From Neckera pumila (taxonomy: Eukaryota > Streptophyta > Bryopsida > Hypnales > Neckeraceae): a DNA stretch of 64,000 bases. Positions 1 to 11,478 of the stretch are shown piece by piece (within the stretch, counting starts at the first letter, position 1; every line of letters starts with the position of its first letter). A program made the translations under genes and the position numbers. The stretch is from the NCBI GenBank assembly GCA_963969595.1, contig OZ018410.1, positions 29,950,913 through 30,014,912 of the forward strand, in the 5' to 3' direction. A model generated the notes under the pieces. The model saw only the letters and a program-made list of their open reading frames with translations. It had not been told where the DNA came from and did no database searches.

Positions 1-2359
1 TGAGCTGCATCACCTGCAATCATCTACTCTTTGTTGAAAGCCTCTCTTTCTACAATGTAAAGGCTTGCATATTATTTAACATTTTGAGATCATTAGTATA
101 CTCATCTTTACATATCATTTTGTGACTTGGCATAATAAATTTCTTCAGTTCAGTAATTTAGATCTTCTTTATACTTGAGAGTCACATTCACCAAATATGA
201 ATGCTATTATGTTGATTTGCATTAGAGAAAATTTCAGGCCTCCAAAGAGCTGCTCCATAGTCCTCCAAAGGATCCTGAATTACTATTTTTTGGAGCCAAA
301 AAATTGTTTTTTGTCCTATTTTCGCGCAACAGTTTCTGTTGTGGCAATGGTGCAGGAACCGAAATTTGCGAATAAAAAATAAATAATAATTATATATATA
401 TAAATCTTACAAAAAAAATTAAAGAAAAAAAAAAAAAATCTACAAATTTTGACTGCTCCGGCAAGCAATCACATACTCTGGTTGCTCACCAAGGGCACTT
501 TTCAAGTTGATAGGCCATGCATGAAATAGCATGGCATGGCAACTTGGAATGGCCCTCCCGTGGACTGAAATTTTCTCTAATGAGTGTCTTCCTAAGCTAG
601 CTCAAAGTAGTATAAGTTCTCCTATGGTTGTCTTAGAGAAAGAATCAAGTTTATCAATTGCTATTCTATTGCAACATCACCTTCTCGATGCCTGAATTGT
701 TTCATTCTACCAATAATTAGTAGTTCAAATGAACCCTCAAGCGCTCCAACGTCCAATTTTTGGATGATGTATAAATTGAAACTCTTATTTCTTTTTCATT
801 TGACTTGGATGAAAGTCACCTTAATTTGTGGGGACACTTTATCAAGTTGTTGTCCTATCTAATGGTTAAATTTGGTGTGACTAGATTATATATTTTTCCA
901 CATTTATAAAAAAAAAAACATTGATAGCTTTGGTGAATCAAAGTGTACGGATGGAATCTAAACTCAAGATTTACAACTTTTATTTGTATATCAGTTCCAA
1001 AAAATTCTTCCAAATCATACTTTATGATGACTTTTCTCATATTGTCAAGTCTGGAGAAGACGTTGGACGTTTAGGGGTAAAGGTGCTCAAACCTTCAGTT
1101 AGCGAGTACCTTAATCTAAAATTTGACTGGTTTTCTTTGGTACAGAAAGAGCTTGCAATTTGAAGCCATGTGATCATAACATTCATTAGCCTTCAAAGAG
1201 TCTGCCTTTCCCTCCCTGAGGCCACATCCGCCAAAACTCATCAATGCCGGCATGTGGTGTCATTGTTAGTTGATAGGTGTTCTTTAGCTAAATATGTTGT
1301 GGAATATTCCACACCATTTTGTCAGGGAAAAGGCAATCTTGCAGTCTGCTCTTGAATGTTATGATTAGTGCTCTTTCATGTGGACTGCCATTTCAGAATA
1401 TACAAGAAAATCATTATTGAAATTTGTTTCAATAACACTATTTTAAAATAGATTTGCACACAATTTGCCAGATGTTTATCTTAGCTCATTGCAAACACTT
1501 TGCAAGGCAAAATTGAGCATACAAACTTGCAGTTGTTAAATGCATATCCTGATCTGAGTTTATCAGACTCTACATTGTATTGAAAATTTCATTAAACCAT
1601 TTCATATTTTAGAAAGGTCACAATGTGAATGATGGGCTACAGTGATTTCCTTGTGAAGTAAACCTGATCCCGGATTCCACGATGTCCAAACTTGGTGAAC
1701 TAACAAAGATATGTCAATGAATTCAAAATTGCAATATTTTACTCCGTACAACAAATTCAACTATTCTCAATATCAACCACCCTCTTTTTCAAGCAAAATA
1801 TTTCACATAAATTGCATAATTTGTTGGATCTCTGAGGGTGGAAAAACACAGATATAAAAAAGACACAAATATTCCAAAAACAACTTCTTAACTTTAGTTG
1901 AGCTAAGTTTGGACAGCACTTTGAGCCGTTCATGAAATCTTGAAAGAGAAAACAAACTCAGGAAGCAAAAAAATTTGACTACTGAAAGCCATGGCCTACA
2001 TAACATTCAATACCAATCAGTGCTACTGCCTTCCTCAAGACAGAATGATGTGGAATATACCACATCATTTCATCCAAACATGAAATAATTTAGTGTATTC
2101 CACATCCATTAGTAACTACAAGAACAGGTAGCATTTCACACAAGACTTATCAATACTATACACAAAGAGCAATGTTAAGCGCTAAGGAGCTTAATATTTA
2201 ATCAAAGTATAAAAACAAACATCAAAGCTTTAAAATTTAACTTTGAATTAAGTATTGAGCCAAAAATTCATAGAGAACATGAAACTCAACCACTACTTTG
2301 TTTTGCTTTTATAGCCATTAATTTTTGTGATTAGAATGGAGAAGAGAAGCTTTTTTTTA
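1..2359. other. anonymous AT-rich sequence, no gene seen
   Basis: I see no supported gene here. The open frames are short (about 60-80 codons), begin and end at random and show no recognisable domain. Poly-A/T runs near 410-440 and 905-920 are the only simple repeats. Introns or decayed repeats could be hidden. Confidence 0.5.
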
Positions 2360-2930
2360 TACACATGGGATAGTAGGAGGTAGAGCAATCCATGTGGGAT
2401 ATGTATTTGAGAATTTGTTGTTTCTCAACTGCTCATAGTTAAGTTTAAAGTTGGAATTGTGTTAAACTAGAATTTCAAACTTCACTTAGGCATAATAGAA
2501 TGACATTTTGAAGAAAACTTTGAACTACAAAAATTGGGAAATTAAATAAAGTTTCATCTCCAAAAAAACCGTTTGAAATTTCAAGCCTCCAATCAAAAGT
2601 TATGGACAAATTTCATACAGGGGGTGGAAGGGAATTTGTTTTGACATTTTCAAATATCCTCCTTGAAATTTGTCCATAAATTTTTAGTGGAAGATTGAAA
2701 TATCAAATGGACTTTTGGAGATGAAACTTAACTTAATTTTCCAATCTTTGCTAGTTCAAAGTTTCTCGAGAGAAGTTATTCTACTGTGCCTAAAAGAAGT
2801 CTGAAGTTCTACTTTAAACACAAATCCTACTTTGACTTAACTATGAGCAATTGAGAAACCACAAATTCTAACTTTCATATCCCACATGGGCCATTCTACC
2901 TCCTACCACCCATGTGTACATAATGACCTT
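2360..2930. mobile_element. large palindromic (fold-back) MITE
   Basis: The two halves are inverted copies. The left end reads TACACATGGG, followed by AGTAGGAGGTAGA and CCATGTGGGATATG. The right end carries the complements, CATATCCCACATGG, TCTACCTCCTA and CCCATGTGTA. The interior arms also match (CTCATAGTTAAG against CTTAACTATGAG; CATCTCCAAAA against TTTTGGAGATG), leaving a short centre near 2620-2650. There is no coding capacity and I cannot fix a target-site duplication. A non-autonomous DNA transposon is the simplest reading; the superfamily is unknown. Confidence 0.75.
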
Positions 2931-3440
2931 CAAATCTCTACTGAAAACTCAAAAAAAAAGTGAATGATTTCAAATGGTTAGATTACATTGGTATAATATT
3001 CAATGGATACTTTGGGTTGAGGATAAACCATCTACTGTATCTTTACAATTGTTTGTTGTTTGTATGTTTCGTCCTAGAATTAGGGGAAAAAATGGAGCAC
3101 ACCGTAAATGTAATGCCACTATCATGGTATTGAAGCTTATATTAATTCTATATGGATGAAATTTGTGGATGAGGACTTTGAAGAGTACAAAGCAATCTCT
3201 CTAAATGCTATTGAATGTTATGCATGGCACAAAATTGTACTTCAATGAACCAAAAATTTTATCAGTGTTGCAGCTACAACAAAAACAATTGCCACACAAA
3301 AAGCCTTTTACAAAACATGCTTCTGAAGAATCAAGCACTTTGAAACTCTGGTGGGATGCAAATATATCCACGCCTCTTATTATGCATATGTACTATAAAA
3401 CACACCTCTTTTCACTATCTGTCTGGAGAGGCATGGGATG
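2931..3440. other. anonymous sequence, nothing recognised
   Basis: An AT-rich stretch between two MITEs. Its open frames have no recognisable domain or supporting signals. Confidence 0.4.
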
Positions 3441-3443
3441 GGT

Positions 3444-3659
3444 CACTATAAGAAATCTGCGTTTTAGGTGACGAGCCCTGATTTTTCTGGACAGATTTTA
3501 GGGGACATCCAATGTAAAAAAACCCATGTTTTCTGTCAACAAAAACGTACAATGTAACATCAACGTTGACATAAAAACATAGGTTTGTTGCATTGGATTT
3601 CACTAAAATCCATCAAGAAAAATCAGGGCTTGTCACCTAAAACAAGGGTTCTTGTAGTG
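3444..3659. mobile_element. CACTA (EnSpm) MITE with 3-bp target duplication
   Basis: A 216-bp element that starts CACTATAAGAA and ends TTCTTGTAGTG, the hallmark ends of the CACTA superfamily. It is flanked by a GGT duplication at 3441-3443 and 3660-3662; 3 bp is the size known for CACTA insertions. The terminal inverted repeats continue inward (TTTTAGGTGACGAGCCCTGA against TCAGGGCTTGTCACCTAAAA). The interior is also palindromic, with ACATCCAATGTAA-type motifs. It encodes nothing and needs a transposase in trans. A related core lies at 31080-31255. Confidence 0.9.
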
Positions 3660-3662
3660 GGT

Positions 3663-4161
3663 GTAAAATTTAAGATAATTCTGCAATACAATCATAGAAA
3701 AGTTCATTTGAATTTAGATGAAAGTATGTGGTTACCAGCCCTTTGGCTTGGCTATTGTATTTCTTCTGTTTTGCAATGGATTTCCATGTGTTTTCCAAAA
3801 AAAAAGAAAAAAGAAAAAATGTGGTTTCTTTCAACCATCTTCTGGTATTGAATTAATTCAGACTGCTTTCTTATGCAATATCTTTCTTTTGTCCATGCTG
3901 TAATTGTTTTTTTAATTAACTATGATCACTTTAGATGGTTGATAAGAGATTGATGATTGGGATCCATGATTTAGTTTACATTTTGTAATTGCACTGTGAC
4001 TGTGCAAATCTAGTGCTACTGTGAATGGAGTTATGATTCATTCTCAAAATTCTAGTAATAATATCAATTTTAACTTGCTTTTTCTTTGCCAATCGCAACT
4101 TGGCAAAGTGGTGAAACTTGCCTGAATTGAAATTATGGATTCGTTGACTTTCCAATTTGTG
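3663..4161. other. anonymous sequence, nothing recognised
   Basis: AT-rich spacer between the CACTA MITE and the Mutator-like MITE, with a short purine-rich run near 3798-3820. No gene or repeat was recognised. Confidence 0.4.
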
Positions 4162-4171
4162 TTTTCAAATG

Positions 4172-4439
4172 GCAGGACGTTAAATCCCCCATCCTTGGTG
4201 GGCCCAGTAGGGTAAATTCGGGTTTCTCAAGGGTAAAAGTAAATAAAAGCCCCCTATATTTGAGCCGTGTCTCGGGATAATTACTAGCTACCCTAGCTAA
4301 TTTGGGGGCCTTTGATTGCCAATATGAATCCAGATTTTGAAAAAAATATATATTCTGGCAAATAAAAAATTCCAGCGTTTTTCCTGGGGTAAATTCTGCC
4401 CGCGGGGCCCACAAAGGACGGGGGGATTTAACCTCCTGC
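4172..4439. mobile_element. Mutator-like MITE, copy 1 (268 bp)
   Basis: The element runs from GCAGGACGTTAAATC to GATTTAACCTCCTGC and is flanked by the perfect 10-bp duplication TTTTCAAATG (4162-4171 and 4440-4449). A 9-11 bp duplication is the known signature of Mutator-like elements. The terminal inverted repeats are long and GC-rich (inner block TGGGCCC against GGGCCCA) and surround an AT-rich centre. Copy 2 at 18067-18334 has exactly the same length. The long minus-strand open frame across this stretch is an accident of the repeat. Confidence 0.92.
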
Positions 4440-4449
4440 TTTTCAAATG

Positions 4450-4683
4450 AACTCATGGTGATGAAGTAAAAGAGTAAATCCTTGTACGTATCAAATATGA
4501 CCATCAAAGCACTGATGTCAACTTTTCTGCACATGCAGAGGCTCGGCGTGGTGTTAGTAGTACTTACATGTGTAATCAGAAATTCTATTTTTGAATTTTT
4601 TTGCAATTGTTTTGGTTCGGCTTGGGTTTGCTGGGTTTCGTCTTTTGAGATGAGATTGAAGTGCTGGTGAAATTTATGGGGAG
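4450..4683. other. spacer upstream of the TPR pseudogene
   Basis: Contains TTTTTTGCAATTGTTTTGG and other low-complexity sequence. It may include the decayed 5' leader of the pseudogene that follows; nothing else is recognised. Confidence 0.3.
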
Positions 4684-5363
4684 ATGGCATTGGTGACAAG
4701 AGCTATGAGTGTTTGGAGAGGAATGTCGACTTCATGTTCTGGTTTGAGTGTGGTGTGTGGCGAGGAGCCGACAAGAAAATTCTAGTAGGTGCTCTCGCAT
4801 TTTGATAACACATCCTCCAACCTTTCGAGGAGGCTGTTGACCTCAACCTCTGGAGATGCTATGCTGTGGAATTGCCAGGCGGTGACCTTGACTACTGCTC
4901 GTGAAACCGCTGAAGTGGAGATGCGGTCCTGAAAAGACTCGCGCGCTACTCTCCGTGGCAGCTTCAAGGCGACCTCCGCGAGTAGGTGTGAAGAATGTGG
5001 CCCTGTTTTGCAAGAAGAGCGATTCCTGCGCTTTGCAATGGTGGCACCCATCTCTGCGGCTCAGCCAAAGCGGCTGTACCATGGGCAAAGAAGAGGTGGC
5101 AATGGATATGCAGGATTGGCGACGACAGCGAAGCCCGTGGAGGAAATTCCGGCGATGGTGAGCAACAGCGAGATGCTTGCCAACTTTGAAGCAGCGCTAG
5201 ACGAGACTGGTCGCAATACGCAGATGGTCGCGAGCTCGGATGCGTGGACGGGGCCGACGCAAATCAAGCGGAGGCGTTGTTCTTGAAGGCGCTGGAATTG
5301 GCGCCTCAGGATAGCACCATCCACGCTAACTATGATAGATTCCTGTGACAGTGCGACGTGTGA
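4684..5363 (+). pseudogene. TPR-like protein pseudogene, full span but broken
   Basis: A decayed relative of the TPR gene at 15939-16634. The start reads MALVTRAMSVWRGMSTSCSG, matching MAVALRTASSFGRLASASG of the gene. A middle part matches around NCQAV and TARETAEVEM. The 3' part reads ANFEAALDETGRN and then, after a frame change near 5250, EALFLKALELAPQD and IHANYDRFL, a stop, and QCDV. The gene's Trp in LFLWQCDE has become TGA here. At least two frame disruptions and several stops make a working protein unlikely. The stretch is GC-richer than its surroundings, as expected of a former exon. Confidence 0.8.
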
Positions 5364-5938
5364 GCCCTAGTTTGGTGAACAAATCGATTAGCAGAATCCT
5401 ATTTGCAAAAACCTGCAGTCCTTCATTCTGCAAGATTGACATAGCATCCAACTTCTTGAATTGAATGATTTCGGATTTCATGTTTCAAGTCAACCAATTT
5501 TGCTAGGCGGATGTAATTTTAGGATGAATTTCTGGCCATGAATAATAGTCGGACTTGAATAGTAAGTTGCGCCAAGCAAACTTTGCATTGAACAAATTAA
5601 AGGATTTCGAAAGCATTTTATGCTGAAAACACTATCTTGTCGAAGGCATAGTACACATGCTGCTATTGTTGAAACTATATCTAATTGCTACCCCATGCAA
5701 AACCAAACCCTTCTATTTCTTGCATCATATGTATGCATGACATGAGAATGACAAATTAGAATGGCAACATTTGAAGATTCCCATTTTATCAATACACATG
5801 TTACAAGAATTTGAATTCCTTTGCTGATACGACACAAGACAATTCAATAAGTGAAATTTATAGTTTATCAAGAAAATTTAGTGATAGGAACCATGTCCAA
5901 TGTGCTCAAATATTTATTTGATGTGGTCCAAAATGACC
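5364..5938. other. AT-rich spacer, no gene seen
   Basis: Follows the pseudogene and may include its decayed 3' region (GTGTGAGCC directly after QCDV could be an old donor site). Nothing else is recognised. Confidence 0.35.
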
Positions 5939-5942
5939 TTAA

Positions 5943-6891
5943 TCCCCAAAGGTTTTGACTATGTTTTCACCAAAAACGCTCCCAAAAAAACTGCCATTTC
6001 TAGTACAAGTACCAATTTTTGGACAAAAAAACATTTTTTGGACACATGTAACCATAAGATCTTGTAGTAAACTAATTTAAGAAGATGTGGAAAAAATTTC
6101 AAAAATTCCCGCCATGTAGATCGCAAGCTATTAGCATTTAAAGTGACAAAACTCCACATTTATTGTCCCTGCCAAAAAACGAGCAACTGCACTTCACAAG
6201 GTCACATTTTGTATGAAAAAATGTCTAAAATGGTTGTAATTTTTTGGATTCATTCTTCAGGGTAAGTTGGCTACATGCTTGAAAATTTCATATCAGTTGA
6301 AATTGAACAGTTTATAGGAAAAAAATAGTAAATAGAAAGAAGTAGATAATGATTCAAAATTTTAAATTGTTAACAATTTAGTTATGGAATTGAAAAATTC
6401 CAATCCCCAATGGTTGTAATGTTGTGATCAATCTACACCTTAGGTTTTTATTTCTTTCAAAAATTATTGAAAATTGAGTTAAACAAAGGACTTCAAAGTT
6501 TATTTTAGAGTAGAGATTTCATAACTACCCGCAAACTAACCAAAACTTAAAATTCTCACAAGTTTTGTCTCAAAAATCATGATGGAATGATTCAAAGCTT
6601 TCCTCATGTATATCAATCTAGAGAACCAATTTCAAATTTTTATTTCTCAAAAAAATGATTTTTAAAGAAGTTTTTTTTGTTGTCCGGGCTGCTGCCGAGC
6701 AATGAAAACTACATATTGTACCATAACTTTTTAACATGTAGTCAAAAGTGATGAAAATTATTGGGCCTTACAACCACTCCCCAGGAAAATGTTGTGTGAA
6801 AACTTCAAAGAAAAAAAATAAAATCTCCATTCATAGTGAGCTACCCGAAATTGCTATGTTGCCAAAAAAACATCGTTAGGTCTTTTAGGGG
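5943..6891 (+). mobile_element. TTAA-flanked piggyBac-like element, family 2
   Basis: The element is 949 bp between TTAA at 5939-5942 and TTAA at 6892-6895. The left end is TCCCCAAAGGTTTTGACTA and the right end is TAGGTCTTTTAGGGG. TTAA duplication with CCC/GGG ends is the known piggyBac pattern; Kolobok also uses TTAA and is the main alternative. The interior carries sequences shared by all family-2 copies (AGATCTTGTAGT near the left, TTGCCAAAAAA near the right). No transposase frame is present. Confidence 0.8.
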
Positions 6892-6896
6892 TTAAA

Positions 6897-7133
6897 CTAC
6901 CCTGGGGATGGACAAGTGGTAGGGACTTCCGATGGAATCCACGAAGTTCCCGGTTCAACTCCCCATGCTAACATTACTCACATAGGGGATCTTTGTGCGG
7001 GCATACAAGGAGTTGTTGTTTGTCCCTTAACTTGTCCTCAAAAGGATTAAGTCCATAGCAAAAATCATGGTTGTATAGGTCTGTCCTAGCTGTGGCCTTT
7101 GAAACTTGTAGTTTCAAAATTTTTTAAAAATAA

Positions 7134-7137
<4 letters not shown>
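6897..7137 (+). mobile_element. tRNA-derived SINE
   Basis: The 5' part has an A-box-like TGGACAAGTGGT at 6909-6920 and a B-box-like GGTTCAACTCC at 6952-6962, the internal RNA polymerase III promoter arrangement of tRNA-derived SINEs. A tRNA-unrelated body follows, ending in an A/T-rich tail that runs into a TA array. It sits directly beside the right end of the preceding TTAA element. No anticodon-loop structure good enough for a functional tRNA is visible. Confidence 0.6.

Positions 7138-7207
<70 letters not shown>
7138..7207. repeat. (TA)n microsatellite
   Basis: About 70 bp of nearly pure TA, probably expanded from the tail of the SINE on its left. Confidence 0.95.
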
Positions 7208-7210
<3 letters not shown>

Positions 7211-8286
7211 ATCATTTATACTTGTAGTTCATCAAATGAACAACTGCAGTAAGATCTGACCTAAGGTAAGTGTGCTATTGACCATATACTTCGTAAAACC
7301 GCACAAAGCACCACACCGCACAAAGTCACTACACAGGCAAGTTTTTCTTAAGAAGATTTTTCCCTTGTTACTTTTAGTTTGGAATGAAATTTGCAGGAGG
7401 AAATCATTTTGCTTTGGAGGGGGGGGAAGGGGGGAAGTGAATCTTAACATGGCTTTAAATAATCGTGCCAAGTTTCATAGCTTGAAAGTTCCTATTGTAT
7501 TGAGGAGAAGGTTTTGAATTTTACCTGTGCAGTGATTGGCATGAGTCTACCTTATATAAATTTCCGATTCCCCCTACCATCTTTTCACCTCTTCAATCAT
7601 CTACACAAAGCTTGCAATTATGCAATAACAAGTAGTATCAAATTCAAAGAATAATCTAATCAACTTTTGGACTAATGATCAGGTCGGCCAAAAAATTTCT
7701 AAAGATAGGAGTTGACAATTTTGGAATCTTTATTTAATAAAAAAATTATATGAGGATAAATGAATTATTTTATTTCAAAATATCTTATGAATCATATTTC
7801 CCAACTTTGATTAATTATTTGGCAAGAAATGCCGCCCTTGACCACTCAGTACAATATTTAAGAAGAATTTCAAAAGCACCATATATAACATTATTCAACA
7901 AGTAGTTGGGTTGCCATTTGAGTCCATGTAGACAAAAGAAGTTTTTATTTAAGCTATTATATATTTATATGCAAATTAAAATGTGGTTTCATTTTGAGTA
8001 TGTAATTTCTGTGATTCCATCTTTGTTATCATGACTTGTCAATGTTCTTTAGTTTCTTTTTCATTCTTGACTAATTTGTTGAATTTTCAACATATTGCAA
8101 TAACAAATATTTTTGCCTTTTAGATTGAGCAAGCTCCCACTCCTAATGAATGATGTTATGGTTATCAATGTAAGTTATATCTTTATTTTGATGGCCATGT
8201 TCTGATTAGATTCTAGGGATACTAAAACCTGCATTCTCATGCACAATGAATCTACCATAGTTGTGAACATACTTTGATAGGATTGT
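7208..8286. other. anonymous AT-rich sequence, no gene seen
   Basis: A G-rich run (GGAGGGGGGGGAAGGGGGG, near 7418-7436) is the only marked feature. Open frames are short and unsupported. Confidence 0.4.
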
Positions 8287-8290
8287 TTAA

Positions 8291-9200
8291 CCCCTAAAGG
8301 CCCAAGGCCCTTTTTTCATCAAAAACCACTCAAAACTGCCATTTTTATAGCAAAGAGCAAAAAAAATTTAATGTGTCTTTTGCGTATTTAATCATAGGAT
8401 CTTGTACTACACTAGTGTAAGAATGTGTGGAAGAAATCTTAGAAACTTTGACCATGTAGATTGCAAGATATTTGCATATAAAGTGAAGGAATCAGTTTTT
8501 TTGCACCTTGTTCAACTACATTTTTTGGCTTTGAACCTTTTTAACTTAAAATTTTTGCTCTAATGATTTTGAATTTCTATTTTTATATGATGAAGAATTT
8601 AGTTGAGAACCTAGGAAAAAGTACAAAAAAGAAACACTTAGTTTTTACTCATTAAAAAATTGTTAAGTAGAAGTAGGTTCAAGATTGAAGGAAAAATAAA
8701 ATCATTAATAGCTCTAAGATACTGTTGAAATATACTAATCTCAATGGTGAAATTTTTCTAGCAAAAAATCTTAACCTTGTGCAACTTTTTTTTTTAAATT
8801 GTCAAAATTGAGTTCAGAAATGAATCCTACAAGTTATTTTTTCAAGAAGATGCTCTAATTGTCCAAAAAAATAAGATTGTCCATAACTTTTGCATAACAA
8901 ATCCAAATGGAATGAATCAAAGCTTCCCATGTAGATGAAAATAAGATCTACATAAAAATAAAAAAATTTAAAATTTAATTTAAAGTTTTTGTGAGGTTTT
9001 TTTTTTGCCCGCCGAACTAAAATTTGGAGTTTTCTGCCATAATTTTTGCTATCGGGCATCAATTGAAATAAAAATTACATTTTTGGAAAGCTAATGTGAT
9101 TCTCACAAAAAAAATTCAGAAAATTACAACAAATATTGAGACCATATGAGCCTGCCCAAAATCCATTTTGTCCCCTGAGGGGACAATGGACCTTTAGGGG
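8291..9200 (+). mobile_element. TTAA-flanked piggyBac-like element, family 1
   Basis: A 910-bp element with TTAA at 8287-8290 and 9201-9204. It begins CCCCTAAAGGCCCAAGGCCC and ends GGACCTTTAGGGG, with a subterminal TTTTGTCCCCTGAGGGGACA palindrome that is typical of the family-1 right end. It is non-coding. The left end is shared with family 2; the right half is different. Confidence 0.85.
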
Positions 9201-9204
9201 TTAA

Positions 9205-10050
9205 CAAATTAAAATTGTCAGTTCATCACCAAAATGGAATAAAAAAACTATAACATAAACTAGTGGCAAAGTTGCTACCATGACTATATATTGTCATAAG
9301 AAACAATATTCTATTCTACCTATAGAATAGAAGAACCCAATTTCACTTAATTAGTTGAAGAAAAACAATGAATCGAAGGAATTGTCATCAAGTATTAGTA
9401 TCTAAAACAATGAGCAAAACTACAAAAAGGAAATGCTTTTTGGAGTATTTGCCAAAGACTTAGTTACCTACAAACACATATAGCTAATAAGAATTTAAAA
9501 AATTAAACACAAAACCTCCAAGAATTTAGACACTAATATTTTTTTACCTAAAAAAATTAACAATTATAAAGTTGATGCCAACTTGCGTGGTGTTGAAGTC
9601 AAAAAGCATTGCCAATATATATGTTTTTCATAAGTTTGAGAATAATTAGCCTTCCCTCTAATTCCAACACCAAATTTGTTAGATTCATGAAGATTTTTTA
9701 ATTCAGCTCTATAGTTATAGTGAATTCTTAATACTCATTGTATCTTCAAAATAAAATACATAGCTTCAAAGCAAAAATACATCAATTCTTAAACACTTGA
9801 GGAATTTGGAATTTGGACATTTAATAATATATGACTCTTTTCAAGTTATTTTAAATTTTGCATATATAAAAAATTTATAATTATTACTTTTAGATTCTCT
9901 TCACAATCAAATTTGAAAAAATCATTCTTGTTAAAAAAAACAAAAAAAACTCTCCCTTCACTACTTCAATAAGGAGGATTTGACTCCAAATTTTATAAAA
10001 GAATATAGTTATTGTTATTAGATTTGTTATAATAGGCTAAAATTATGAAG
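9205..10050. other. AT-rich spacer, no gene seen
   Basis: Very AT-rich sequence between two TTAA elements, with no recognised gene or repeat boundary. Confidence 0.4.
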
Positions 10051-10054
10051 TTAA

Positions 10055-11251
10055 CCCCTAAAGGACCAGCATGCATTTTTTGGCTACGTAGAAATTTTAG
10101 ATAGGTACATGTAATTAGAGATTTCCATATTTTTAGCCCAAATTTTAATAGAAGGTGGGGACGGGGAATATCTTTCATATACACTAAATGCCATGACTTT
10201 TGGAAATATGAGTCAAAATTTATGGCCTTATATATTACTTTCTTTCGTAAATGGGCAGTTTGGGTAGATCATAAAAATCACTTTTTCAAAAATAAAAATT
10301 TGAAATCGATTTCCTAGAGTTGCATATACATGGAAAGCTTTAAATCATTCTATTTTGATCAATGAGGCAGAAGTTATGAGTTTTTTTTTGTTTCCGGGCA
10401 GTTATGGATTCTCCATTCTAAAATGAACTTTGAAATCCTTTATCTTACTCAATTTTCAATATTTTTTGAAAAAAACAAAATCATAAATGTAGATTGATTA
10501 TTACAACATTGCAAGCATTGGAATTGGCATTTTCTAGTTCCATAATTAAATTCTTAACAATTTAGTATTTTGAATCATTCTTTACTATTGTCTACTTACA
10601 ATTTTTTCCTATATGTTGTACAATTCCAAAGGATCTGAAATTTTTCAAGCATGTACCCAACTTGCCTTGAGTAATGAATCCAAAGAGTTACCACCATTTT
10701 GGACATTTTTTCATACAAATGTGAGCTTGTGAAGTATAACTACCTTGTTTTTTGCAGGGACAAATAAAGGTTTTTTGTCAAATCAAATGCTCATATCTTG
10801 CAATGCACAAGGTGGAAATTTTCTGAAATTTCTTCCAAATCTTCTCAAACTAGTGTACTACAAGATCCTATAGTTACATGAGCCAAAATAAGTTTTTTCA
10901 AAAACATTACAAGAATTCTGAACCCTGCAAGGGGCTGTGAGTTTTTGATTTTTGGTGCCCCCACAATGCAATTACAAAAAAATAAAAAAGTATTTTTTTA
11001 TTAAAAAAATATTTAAAAAATAAAAAAATTGACGTGGCGCTGATGTGGCACCAGTAGTGCCATGTCAGCATCCAACTTTTTTAAAATAAAAAATAATTTT
11101 GTATTTCTATTTTTTTTCCTAATTGCACTTTGGGGGTGCAAAATTTGCGGCCCCTTCGAGGGCTGGAACTTTTCCTAATGTTTGGTACTTATTCTAAAAA
11201 TGGCAATTTTTAAGTGTTTTTGGTGAATACATGGTCATGGAACTTTAGGGG
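10055..11251 (-). mobile_element. TTAA-flanked piggyBac-like element, family 2, with nested MITE
   Basis: TTAA at 10051-10054 and 11252-11255 bounds 1197 bp. Relative to the copy at 5943-6891 it is inverted: the TTTTTTGGC end is on the left and the ATGGTCATGGAAC end on the right. The extra length is explained by a separate palindromic MITE inserted at 10905-11180. Confidence 0.8.
10905..11180. mobile_element. palindromic MITE nested in a TTAA element
   Basis: The left end reads CATTACAAGAATTCTGAACCC and the right end, read on the other strand, CATTAGGAAAAG followed by CCAGCCC. Both continue with AAGGGGC and, further in, GCACCCCCA or GTGCCCCCACAATGCAATTA. The centre has a second hairpin (TGATGTGGCAC against GTGCCATGTCA). 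It is GC-richer at the ends than its host. It interrupts a stretch that is continuous in other family-2 copies, so it is younger than its host. Confidence 0.7.
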
Positions 11252-11478
11252 TTAACATGGCCTAATATGAGCATTTGATTTTGTAATGTTTGTATTGCAA
11301 GTATTAAAATATTCTTTAAATAGTCATTACTTAAAAATAAAGAAAAATCAAACATTATGTTGAATTTTATTCCTTTCTTAAATAATATATTATAATATAA
11401 AATTAAGGAAAACCATCAACATTTTTTGAAAGGTAACTTTTGAGTGCATTCAACATGTCCACAACCTTCCTAAATTTA

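Noticed and set aside
4133..4699. 188-codon minus-strand open frame
   Set aside because: It runs through the Mutator-like MITE and its flanks; the open frame is accidental.
8287..8304. CCCTAAA in the TTAA-element ends as telomeric repeat
   Set aside because: Only one unit is present at each end, within a terminal inverted repeat; there is no tandem telomere array.
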